This document shows, piece by piece, positions 12,086-22,966 of a stretch of 64,000 nt of DNA (position 1 is its first letter; each line of letters begins with the position of its first letter). The notes beneath the pieces are model-generated. The model did not search any database and was not told the DNA's origin. It saw nothing but the letters and a program-made list of their open reading frames with translations. Origin of the DNA: Vitellaria paradoxa (lineage: Eukaryota > Streptophyta > Magnoliopsida > Ericales > Sapotaceae); NCBI GenBank assembly GCA_019916065.1, contig CM034241.1, positions 4,657,062 to 4,721,061 on the forward strand. The letters run 5' to 3'. The translations under genes and the position numbers were made by a program.

Positions 12086-13150
12086 TCAAGATTTAAAACA
12101 CTCTATTTTAATTCTTATCTTGTCTTGGACGACCTCGTTCCACCACCATACTTTTTTATGTACCGGAACACTCCATTTGGATTCTCCTAAGACTTTTTTC
12201 CCTACCCTTCTAATACACTTTGCTGCCTTATCCCACATAATATTTGCACTCTCATTTACCGTCCAAACGTCTTCCTCTAGTACTCTTTCCTTGAATGCCG
12301 GTTGCTTATCACATTTCAAGTTCCACCATTTAGTCTTTGAGCATCTATACAATTTCTTTTTTCTACTCCACCTTTGAAGCTGCACATCTATGACCAACAA
12401 CCTATGTTGGGCAGTCAAGCTCTCCCCCGGTATAACTGTACAATCTTTACAAGTTACGCGATCTCTTTTCCTAGTTAAGAAGAAGTCAATCTGTGTCCTT
12501 GAAGAGCCACTCTTATAAGTCACCAAATGTTTTTTTATCTTTCTAAAAAAAGTGTTCGTCACCATGAGATCATAAGCCACTGCAAACTCCAGAATATCCT
12601 TCCCTTCTTCATTTTTATTACTATAACCATATCTCCCATGTACTCCTATGTATTTATCTACGTTGCATCCTATATGACCGTTCAAATCTCCTTCTATGAA
12701 GACCATCTCTCCTTAAGGTATCTCTAATAGCATTCCTTCCAAGTCTTCCCAAAACTTTTCCTTATGTACCTCTCCTAAGCCCACCTGGGGGGCATAAGTA
12801 CTAATTACGTTTACTATCTCTTCTCCTAACACTAACTTAATTGCAATAATCCTATCTCTACAGTGTTTTACATTAACTATATCTTCCTTTAGGTCCTTAT
12901 TTACTACTGTGCCAACCCCATTTCTCGATCTATTATGTCTCGTATACCATAACTTATACCCAGTCTCTCAATCTCTTTAACTTTCTATCCCACCCACTTT
13001 GTCTCTTGCAAGTAAGCAATTGCGATTCTTCTCATTTCCATTGTATCCACCACTTCCATAAGTTTTCCAGTTAAGCTCCCAATGTTCCAATTACCATTTC
13101 CATTGTATCCACCACTTCCATAAGTTTCCCAGTTAAGCTCCCAATGTTCC
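12086..13150 (-). pseudogene. LINE endonuclease domain (broken)
   Basis: The longest open stretch, 12086-12706 on the minus strand, begins MVFIEGDLNGHIG and continues through SRTQIDFFLTR and LTAQHRLLVIDV. These are the GDxN, DxF and SxHR/QHR-type motifs of the exonuclease-endonuclease-phosphatase fold used by LINEs to nick target DNA. Further upstream (to about 13150) the minus strand still reads VISTYAPQVGLGE, the N-terminal part of the same fold, but a stop near 12714 separates it. A 66-base direct repeat within 13035-13153 further disrupts the upstream part. It is not expected to be active. Confidence 0.82.
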
Positions 13151-13473
13151 AAGTACCTAATTTCAGTCTTCTATTTTGGGCTAGCTTCCTTACCCCCCAC
13201 TTGTCCAGGAAAGTGTGAGGACCCTTACCTATTTAACACTGCATCTGGGCGTCGATGTAGCGGTCCTTACTTATTTAACACTGTACTCGGACCATACAAC
13301 GCTTCGCTAAGTAGGGAACACCCCCACGAAATGTTAGGTGTCGAAAAATCTATGACAAAATTCGACAAAGTTTTACGCTGACTGTCGACTACCTAACATA
13401 ACCCTCCTCCTTCATCGGGGCTTGGGACCGGTTATGAAAAGAAACATAAGCGGAGTTTCCTAGGGGATCAAAT

Positions 13474-14116
13474 TAGCATTTTTAGTTAGTAAGAAATAAA
13501 AGTAAAATTAGTCTACGTAGAATGTGAGATTAATTTTATAATAAAATATTATTAAAAATAATTACGATAACATAATAAAATTTACGAGAATAATTTAAAA
13601 AAAATTAAAAATATCTTAAGGAAATTGATAATTTTGACAATAAATTGGGCTAGTACATATGTGCAGTGCGCTGTGCTAGAGAAAAGACAATTAAAGTAGA
13701 TAATTACGGATTTGGGGAGTTGACAGCTCCATAACTTGTAATTAGGATTGTTAGATTAAAATTTAATGGTTCAAATATATTCATATTTTTTTGAATTAAA
13801 ATAGTGTGAATATATCTTGGCCGCTTGATTAAAATTCAATGGTCCCAAATCAATATGAAGGGGCTTATATAGTATTGCTACGTTAGTATCTCTTTTTCGA
13901 TAATTAAACGAGAATGAATTAATAAGATTATATAAAATAATATAAAAATAATTATATACAATAATGACAAAATAACTTCAGTGGAGTCAGCTGTTTCCAT
14001 AACGTACGCTATGTGTCCGCCCATGTTTTCCCATATAAATGCCTTCACATGCCCTGTTGTTGGCAAACACAACGACTTCATCTTCTTTCATTCTGAGTAT
14101 TATTAAGGAAACAAGC
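13474..14116 (+). promoter_or_regulatory. 5' flank and core promoter of the damaged CYP716-like gene
   Basis: This segment resumes block X after the LINE and is homologous to 52136-52928. A TATA-like TATAAAT lies at 14034-14040, about 80 bases before the ATG at 14117. At the place where the intact copy has a CACGTG (52852) this copy reads CACATG. The 138-bp MITE found upstream of the intact copy is absent here. Nothing else is recognisable. Confidence 0.55.
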
Positions 14117-17100
14117 ATGGATGCCTTCTTCACATATCTATTGCCCTTTGTAATCTTCTTTGCATCACTATTCCTTATCTTTCGATCCAAAAAACCCAAC
14201 ACCTCAAATCTCCCACCGGGCTCAACTGGATGGCCGATAGTCGGAGAAAGTTTGAAGTACGGAATGCTCGGCCCAGAGAAGTACATTACTGACAGAATGA
14301 ACAGCTGCTCTCCCGATGTGTTTCAAACCTCCTTGTTGGGAGAGAAAATGGCTGTGTTTTGTGGGCCAGCAGGTAACAATTTTTTTTTAATTATTACATT
14401 TTTATTTTGAAGCAATTTTTTTTTTTCTGGTTCTATTTTTTGATGTAACGAAAGCAATAAAATCTCAACTTTCCAAGCAAAAGCTAGTAAGCAAAACTAA
14501 ATTTTTGATAACAATGATGAAAAATTGCCCTGAAAGACTATAAAACAATGTTTTTAAATCTCAAAAATGATCCAATTGGGTAATAGTATTATGAGTTATT
14601 ATGATACTATAGATTTCATAACTTTTTGCGGATCAAAAGTTACGATCGAAAGAATATCTGTCGGTAAATTTTTCAAACCCACCCACTAATTCTTGAGAAC
14701 TTTCTTGAACTTTTGGTACTCCGGTTATGCCCAAGAACTTGTCTGTAATCACCTCCACATTTTTTTTTAAATTATTAATAACATTCTTGAAAAATTAAGA
14801 AACAATAAAAGCAAATCACATTTTCATAGAATGAATCAAATTTTTTTGAGAAATATTAAGGTCTGATCAGTTTCTGTTTTAACGACGATAAAGTACAATC
14901 TCATCGGCTTATATAGTTATATGGTACCAATGAATGATGCAGGTAACAAGTTCTTGTTCTCGAACGATAACAACCTTATCACTACATGGCTGCCACTCTC
15001 AATGAGGAAGGTGCTGATCTTCCCTGCATTCGTGAATAATTCGGTGAAGGACTTGGCAGCGTTGAAGCGCAATTTCATGCACGAAATTCTGAAGCCAGAA
15101 GCTCTCCGTCAATACATACCAATCATGGACTCCATGGCGCGAAAGCACATAGGAGAAGAATGGGCCCCTTTCGGGGAAGTCAAGTTCATCCTCTGTCGAA
15201 GAAGTACACTTTTGATTTGGCGTGTCGATTGTTTATGCGCATTGAAAATCCCGAGGACATTAAAAGGTTGCTTGATCCTTTTAAAAAAAAAAAAAGGATT
15301 TAACCTCGAGAGATTCACTCCCTAGGTCAAACTCCTAGAGAGTGAATCTCTTTTGGTTTGTGCCACACATACCGGCCCCTCAACATGTATAGCGGTCAAT
15401 CGCGAACTCGCGTAGCGGCGGGGAGTCGGACCCACACCCAAGAACTGGATACGGTTCGTCCAGCCAAGGAGGCCCGTCCTACCAACCTTTACTACGCTTT
15501 GCGCCCGGGAGGCTGGCCCCAAGTTTTTGCTAGAGAGGAGACTTGAACTTGAGACCTTGGGGTGGTAAGCCCCTAAGTCCCAGTCCAAAACTATCCCATC
15601 TAACCCCTTGGGGTTGCTTGATCCTTTTAGTCTTGCTATAAATGGGATGCTCTCTGTGCCTGTTGATTTTCCTGGGACTGCTTTTAATCGGGCTCTCAGA
15701 GGGGGGAAAATGGTTCGCGATGAGCTTTTAAGAATCATTAGGCGGAGGCAAAAACAAGTGTCGGAGGAAAAGGATTTTGATGGTACCGATCTTTTGTCTC
15801 GGATGATACTTGCGGTGGACGATGAAAACGACAGGTTGATGAATGAAATGGAAATATCGAATAACATTATGGGCTTGCTCGTTGCCAGTTATGACACCAC
15901 GAGCGCATCCATTTCGATGGTCTTGAGATATCTTGCTGAGCTTCCCGATGTATATAATGAGGTTTTGAGAGGTAATAATTTTTGTGGTAATATTTGGAGG
16001 AACAAAAAATTTTTGGCGTAAATTTACTCACTTTTAAGTTGGGGTATTTGACAAAATATTAAATTTTATCTCTTTTTTGATTTAACTTAAAAGTTATTAA
16101 AATTTTTACTAAACACATAAAGAGTTGTCAAAATTTGTTAAAAATTTTACTAAACACTTAAAAGTTATCTAAAGTTATTAAAAGTTGCTAAAAATTAATA
16201 TCTGTTCACTAAACACATCAAAAATAACAATTTTGGCAAGAAAATGACAATAATTGCTAAAAAATTGACTTTTGAACGACTCCTTTATCAACACTTCTAT
16301 AGTTGTTCCATTGTTATTAAATTTTTATTTTACTATATTTTTACTTTGTCCTTATTTATATTAAAAATATAATTTTATTTTCATTCATTATAAATTTTAA
16401 ATTCGTCCTGAATATTTGTGTATATTTATATTCATGATCACCAGAGCAAATGGAGATTGCAAAAGCAAAAGGTCCAGGGGAGTTGCTGAATTGGGAGGAC
16501 ATTCAGAAGATGAAGTACACTTGGAATGTGGCGCGCGAAGCTCTTAGGCTATCACCGCCGGCGCAGGGATCTTTTAGAGTGGCCATCACTGACTTCAAAT
16601 ATGCCGGTTTTACTATTCCCAAGGGATGGAAGGTATCATACTATGATCATAATAGCTTCACATATTACTAAAAACCATAACACGCTAGAAATTAAAAAGG
16701 AAATCGCAAAAACTTCGAAAAATTAAAATTAACCAAATTAATTAATTGATGTAGTTTATTTTATTATTCATTTAGATTAGTTCAAATAAAAATAAATATT
16801 TGAGATTTTAAATTTATTTGTCATTTTCTTTTACTTTTTTTTTTTGGTTAGGACTAGCATCTGGTTGATATTAGTCTTATAACATTAATCTTCTGAGCTG
16901 TTGGATTAAATTCAAACATATTCATATATTTTATAATTAAAAAAATACTTGAATAACTTCAGACCATTAAATTTGAATTCAACAGTTTATACACTTGATG
17001 TCATGGAGCCGATACTATGATTGTGTCAGCCTCTTCCCTTTCCTCACTTACTAAATCCTAGCTCTAAACGGTGTAAAATTAATTTTGTTGCAGACATTTT

Positions 17101-17393
17101 GGACAGTCCACACGACACACAAGAATCCCAAATACTTTACGAACCCAGAGAAGTTTGATCCGTCAAGATTCGATGGAAGTGGCCCAGCACCATACACATT
17201 TGTACCCTTTGGGGGAGGACCTCGAATGTGCCCCGGAAGAGAGTATGCCAGGCTTGAGATCCTGGTTTTCATCCACAACGTAGTTACAAGTTTCAAACTG
17301 AAGAAAGCTATTCCAAACGAGAAGATCGTATTCCGCCAATCACCCACTCCAGTGCACGGCCTTCCTGTTCTTCTTCAACCTCATGAAAAATAA
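14117..17393 (+). pseudogene. CYP716-like cytochrome P450, disrupted copy
   Basis: Four exons: 14117-14372, 14943-15971, 16445-16632 and 17094-17393, with GT-AG junctions matching the intact sister at 52929-55860. All P450 signatures are readable: membrane anchor and LPPGSTGWP hinge, I-helix ASYDTT, K-helix EALR, and heme loop [10 protein letters not shown]. Exon 2 has two lesions. One G is missing at about 15183 (after [11 protein letters not shown]), which shifts the frame. A SINE of about 330 bp is inserted at 15283 and flanked by a 16-17 bp target duplication. Everything beyond exon 1 and early exon 2 would be lost from a protein. The rest differs from the sister by only a few percent, so inactivation is recent. 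CYP716 enzymes usually oxidise triterpene scaffolds; the substrate here is unknown. Confidence 0.9.
15283..15611 (-). mobile_element. tRNA-derived SINE inserted in P450 exon 2
   Basis: The insertion is absent from the sister gene at 54061 onward. It is bracketed by GGTTGCTTGATCCTTTT at 15266-15282 and 15612-15628. On the minus strand it starts near the pol III boxes (AAGTTCAAGTCTCC as B box) and ends in a T-run. Immediately before that tail is a hairpin with arms at 15309-15320 and 15340-15351 (perfect 12-bp arms, extended by five more pairs after a bulge). A poly(T) rather than poly(A) 3' end is a known property of Au-like plant SINEs, but I cannot assign the family by sequence alone. Confidence 0.85.
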
Positions 17394-18017
17394 TTCTCCA
17401 ACACCTTGTTCTTTTATTTTTATATATCAAATTTATATGTTTCCATCTTTATCTTTATATTCATGAACTGTTGTTGTTCTGATAAATAATTGCCGATTTA
17501 GTGGAATTCAAATGCAAAAACCCTGTTAAAATTTGAATAACTGAGGATATGGTATTATGAGTTTATACATTTATGGTATCAACTTTCCTGGTGTTGGTAT
17601 GGAGCTTGGACGAGATTAAGTGGTCATAATTCACCTATACATTGGTATAGAAATTTTAAAATGTGCTACAAGATAGATAAAAAAATGGGGTAATGATTAA
17701 ATAAATATAAGCTCTAAGCCATTTAAATATTATAATATCACCCTTACTTTATAAATGTCATAAATGAATTTTGAACCATTAATAATCTGTTATTTAATAT
17801 TAGACAAAAATAGGAAATTATGGAAATATACATTTTTCCTTATGTTCAAATATATAAAATATTTAAAATAAGTTTAACAAAACCTTTTAACTAATTTATC
17901 AAAATCCAGAAATTTAGCATTAATTGTCATGCCTTAAAGAATAGTTTCCAATCATTTTTTTCTGAATGTTTTTATAAGTCTAAGAAATGGTAACATATAT
18001 ATATCTATATAATAAAA
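17394..18017. repeat. 3' flank of the disrupted P450, shared with 55861-56478
   Basis: AT-rich 3' untranslated and intergenic DNA, nearly identical to the region after the intact P450. It joins copy B of the pseudogene block without a visible boundary, as the equivalent junction does at 56479. No gene is seen. Confidence 0.75.
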
Positions 18018-20922
18018 CACATCTTTTGATTTGATATTTGTCCCAGCCATCATTAAAATTTTACCACGTCATCACTTATTATATATTCATATAATAAAAC
18101 ACATCATTTGAATTTAAAATTTAAAATTTAAATAAATATATATATTATAATTTGTAAAATTATACAAATTATATTTTACTTGTATTATCTATTATTAGTA
18201 ATTAATATATGGATATCTATTAGATAAAGTTAACTATTTTTTTATTTAAAAAATATATTTAAATTTTAAATATATACATTTTTATGCTATGTATCATTTA
18301 TACAACAAGGAAGTTTAAAATTTTAACTTTAAGATATTTTCAACTGTTGAATTTGTTAAATAGATAGGATTATTTTTCTTTTTTTCTCACTCTTCTCATA
18401 TTGTTTTAATACCTTTTATATAAATGATTTTAAATTAATATTTTAAAAATGTGATAAATTTTGTAATAAATAATAAATTTTACACTTTAATCTCTTTTGA
18501 TTAATGTTTTTTATTTTTATAGGTTATTTTTACATTTTATTATATAAGATTGTTTTATAAATTTAAGTTTGAGTTATTTACATGTCAAATTATATTTTTG
18601 TGCCTTCAGGTATGGGCAATTGCTAGTATATTATGTAAGTAAAAATACTTTTGAGTCAGAAAAATATATCATGAATGATGTGGAGGTGGTAGAATTATGA
18701 ACTAAAATAGTTTTTTTTTTTTTTTTTTGCATTTATTATTTTCAAAATACATAAGTATCCTGCCTCATTCTATACTTTTTATGGTAAATATTTTTGATTG
18801 CGTAACCTTACTCATTATCTAAATATTTTTCTGATCATTTGGCATCTGGTATTAATAATATTTGTAAAGTAATTAAATGACGCTATTTCAATATTCAAAT
18901 GACTAGAGATTTATTATTACATAACAATTGTTTATGTTGTAGCTAAATACCTAACTGTTTATCTTTGGATATTCGCTTATACTTTTAGATTTTGTAAAAT
19001 TTGAATTTTTGCTCAAATAATACTACTTTTAAAAAATATTTACAATTTAAAACTTTTTTAAAAATAATTCTTTATCCAATATTTTTTCTACTACATCATA
19101 TTTTATTTTAAGAAAGAAGTTTAAATTATAAACAAGTATCTAAAAAAATTAGAAAAAGTGAAAGAGTGTATTTTCATGGAGGTGGCCAAAAAGACAACCT
19201 AAGTGGAAAGAAAAGAAATACCTCTATTCATTGAACAAATCTAATAGTTAAGAATATCTCAAATTCAAATTCTTGAAATTTCTTATTACATATAGATATT
19301 GTATAATTTTATTTTCTGCTGCCGCACTAGGAGTTTATCCCTCCTTGATTTTATCCTCGTCTTACAATGATTAATTTTCTTATCTTCCATTTTCTCTTAT
19401 AACTACTATAGTTAATTTTGCATTTATGATTTAAAGTGTCATTTAATAGCCATTTTATTATTACTTGATTTTTTAATATTTATTAACTTTGAGAGCATAA
19501 ATAAAAATTTATATCCTTACATTATATATTGATACAAAATAAATTGATATTTATTACACAACAATTGTTTATGTTATAGTTGAACACTTAATTGTTTATT
19601 TTTGGATATTCGCTTACATTTTTAGATTTTGCAAATTTGAATTTCTGCTCAAATAATATTATTTTTCAAAAATATTCCCAATTTAATACTCTTTTAAAAA
19701 TAATTTCCAATCTAATATTTTTCTTACTATGAGTGCATTTAGAGTCCAAAAAAAAAAAAAAAAAAATCAAAAGGTGAGATTGATATGATATAAAAATGAC
19801 AGGTGACAAAATTTGATTAAAGAGATTTGAAAACTTTTGAAAATTTTTTAAAGTTTTTTGATTTTTTTAGGGTTCCAAACGAACCCTATATCATATCTTA
19901 TTTTTAGAAAGATATTTAAATTATAGAAAAGTATTCAAAAAATTGAAAAGAGTGATAGAGTATGTTTTTATGTGAAGTGATTGAAAAGACAAAGTGGTAA
20001 GTTATCATCATTTCATTCTATAAATTCAATTTTTATCCTCGTGTGATATATCAAGCAGTTATCATCCACGTTTATAATATATCAACTTCATTATATTTAT
20101 AATTTTTTTATTTATGTGGTTACTTGATTTCAATATTTTATAATTTTTTAATAAATAATTTTGCTGCTTAAAAGTTAGAAGAATGAGATAAAAAATTACA
20201 CAGGATAGATCTTCTTAAATGTTTCGCCTAAAACCCTAAATGTCTAGACACGACACTATAAAATAGATTGTTGTGGTCGTCATTTTTTTTAAATGGTGTT
20301 TGAATGGTAAAAAAATTAAAAAAGTTGGTGTAAAAATTACACATGGCGAAATTGAAAAAAATTTGTAACTTCTTATAAGTTTTGATGGATTTGGGCATAC
20401 CAAACAACACCTTAATATGTTTAATGTTGGCATAGATAGAAAGTTATGGGTCCCCTTAAGGCTAATGGAAGTTTAGCCGATTGTTAACTTTAGAGAGTTT
20501 AGGAATTAGTTTAGATGTGTGCAAATTAATCAAGACATTTCGAGTCATATAAAAAAAAAAACTTATAATTTATTATTATTTTATTGAAATTGCGTCCCAA
20601 ATTAGTATTTTTAATTAGTAGGGATAAAAATTAAATTTGCCTAGAAAGAACCGGAGGTTTATTTTTACAATAAAATTATTAATTAAAATTAATTATAATA
20701 ACATAACAAAATTTACGAGAATAATTAAAAAATAAAAAATGTCTTAATAAAAATTAATCATTTTAATAATAAATTCAACTTGTGCATATGCGCTGTTATT
20801 TTCGTAGCAAAATGCCACGTGTCCGCCCAAGTTTTCCTATATATTGCCTTGTTGGAGGCACCCACACAACCGCTGCATCCTCCTCTTCTTCCATTAATCC
20901 TAATATTATTAAGGAAAGAAGC
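18018..20922. repeat. Segmental-duplication copy B, 5' flank of P450 pseudogene
   Basis: Close copy of 1-2908 with only scattered substitutions and homopolymer changes. It is clearly closer to copy A than either is to copy C in this part; for example, copies A and B share bases near 2236-2270 that differ in C. It is non-coding. Confidence 0.9.
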
Positions 20923-22966
20923 ATGGATGCCTTCTTCTTCACATATCTATTGCCCAGAGTAATCTTCATTGCATCACTGTTCCTCATCTTCCAAGCCAAA
21001 AAAAACCCAACATCTCAAATCTTCCACCGGGCTCCACTGGTTGGCCAAAAGTCGGAGAAAGCGTGAAGTTCGAACCTCCCTGTTGGGAGAGAAAATGGCT
21101 GTGTTTTGCGGGCCAGCAGGTAAAAATTTCTTGTTTTGAAACGATTCAAATCGTATAATTGATTTGATTTTAGAATAAAAAATTGATTTGATTTAATATG
21201 TGAAATTTTGTGTTTGAAATACATATTAGAATTTAATAATTTAATTGAATTGATTTAAAAGAAATATTAAATTTGACTATATTAATAAAAAAAAATAAGA
21301 TAAAATATGATATATGAAAATAAATTTATCTATTTATTTAAATGTTTTAAGAAAATAATGAAATATTATTAAATTTTATTTTATTTTTTATAGCAAATTT
21401 TAAATATTTTAGAAATTTTAAAATTTAAATTATGAAATAAAATTAAATTCAACTCATAAAATTTTATTCTAGTTTCAATCATAAAAGTTTGTAAAAATTC
21501 TTACTACAATTTTATCTATATAATAAAATAGAACATTTTTTTTTAAATATTTCTTTCACAAACTAAGATCTAACAGTTACAAATTATTTTTCATCCATTT
21601 GACGATTGAAATCATTTTTATATTTTTAACTTCTCGCTTAATTTTTATTTTAATGAAATTTATTACCATCTATCTCATAAAACTATACGAGTATTTTAAA
21701 ATTCACCATATTTCAAAGGTAGAAATGATATGCAAATCAAAACTATCAACTTAAATTTTACTTAATTATGATTTCTAAGAAATTGAACGTACCATAATTT
21801 GAATTTTATTTTATAGTGGTTATCAAAAATTAATGAGAGAGAGAAAGAACAAAACAAATATAGTAACTGATAGAATCTAAAATTTAAAAAAAAAATAAAA
21901 CTCATAAATTATTATAATTTTTTTGATTTAAAGTTTTTATCCTTCTAAAATTTCAAATATATAAGAAATTTAATACTAATTTTAATGAGAGTGAACGAGT
22001 TATTCCTCGGCTGCAAAAGGTGATAACCCTCACCCTCAGGCCCCCAACCCCAACCCAGCTCCAAGGGAATGGTGGAGGGGTAAATTACGATATACAGCAG
22101 CCTCCTAGACAAGAAAATCAGTATCTGGTACCCACAAGGAGCTATTCACAAGGTGAAACTCTCACACTGCAACTGTCAGGACTCGATCCTACATCCACGG
22201 CTACAATCTACTATCCGAAGACCAACCATGCTACACCCACGGGGGCGAGTGGTATCTATGCAAATGGTACAAATGATGATGCAGGTAACAAAAGTTCTTG
22301 ATCGCGAACGGTAACAACCTTGTCGCTGCATGGCGGCCAGTCTCAATGAGGAAGGTTCTGGCCTTCCTTTCATTCGTGAAGAATTCACCCAATGACTTAG
22401 CAGCGTTGAAGCGCAATATCATGCGCAATATCATGCACAAAATTCTGAAGCCAGAGGCTCTGAGTCTGTGCATACCAATCATGGACTCCATGGCGCGAAA
22501 GCACATAGGAGAAGAATGGGCTCCTTTCGGAGAAGTCAAGGTTCACCCTTTGTCGAAGAAGAACACTTTTGATTTGGCGTGTCGATTTTTATGAGCATTG
22601 AAAATCCTGAGGACATTCGAAGGTTGCTTGATCCTTTTAGTCTTGTTGTAAATGGGATGTTCTCTGTGCCTATTGATTTTCCTGGGACTGCTTTTAATCA
22701 GGCTCTCGAAGTGGGGAAAATGGTTCGCGGTGAGTTTTTAAGAATCATTAGGCGGAGGCAAAAACAACTGTCGGAGGAAAAGGATTTTTATCTCGGATGA
22801 TACTCGCGGTGGGCGATGAAAACGACAGGTTGATGAGTGAAATAGAAATATCGAATAACATAATAGGCTTGCTCGTTGCCAGTTATGACACTACAATCAC
22901 ATCTATTTCGATGGGCTTGAAATACCTTGCCGAGCTTCCCGATTGTGTATAATGGGGTCTTGAGAG
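20923..22966 (+). pseudogene. CYP716-like P450 pseudogene, copy B (exons 1 and 2 only)
   Basis: Exon 1 (20923-21119) has the same frameshift and about 70-base deletion as copies A and C. Intron 1 holds the old SINE. Exon 2 (22285-22966) aligns to residues 86-313 of the intact enzyme, but with a frameshift at its start, a 12-base local duplication near 22418-22437 (reading IMRN twice), a base lost near 22588 (after LACRFL), and a 16-base deletion near 22786 shared with copy C. The I-helix reads ASYDTT, as in the intact gene, and is followed by ITSISM. Exons 3 and 4 (K-helix and heme loop) are missing from the following 2 kb, so the heme cysteine is absent. It is non-functional. Confidence 0.9.
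21989..22246 (-). mobile_element. tRNA-derived SINE in pseudogene intron 1 (copy B)
   Basis: Counterpart of 3974-4217 and 60433-60701. The left direct repeat has mutated (GAGTGAACGAG) and the right one is almost wholly lost, leaving GAGTGG before exon 2. Its presence in all three copies dates it before the duplications. Confidence 0.58.

Larger units (their letters stand above)
10088..13448 (-). mobile_element. Degenerate RTE-type LINE retrotransposon
   Basis: Minus-strand element with an apurinic endonuclease domain followed by a reverse transcriptase. Its 5' end is to the right. The left (3') end is a short tandem tail of AAATCAAATCAAACC type. Flanks at 10063-10087 and 13449-13473 are diverged copies of one sequence (AGCGG, T-rich, AGG, ACTAAAT or ATCAAAT) that occurs once at the empty site near 52110-52135 in block X'. 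That shows an insertion with a target duplication of roughly 25 bp. Several frameshifts and stops break the reading frame. The C-terminal part (YGSECW, RMLRWM, RLRWFGHV) matches plant RTE-clade LINEs as I remember them. Confidence 0.9.
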
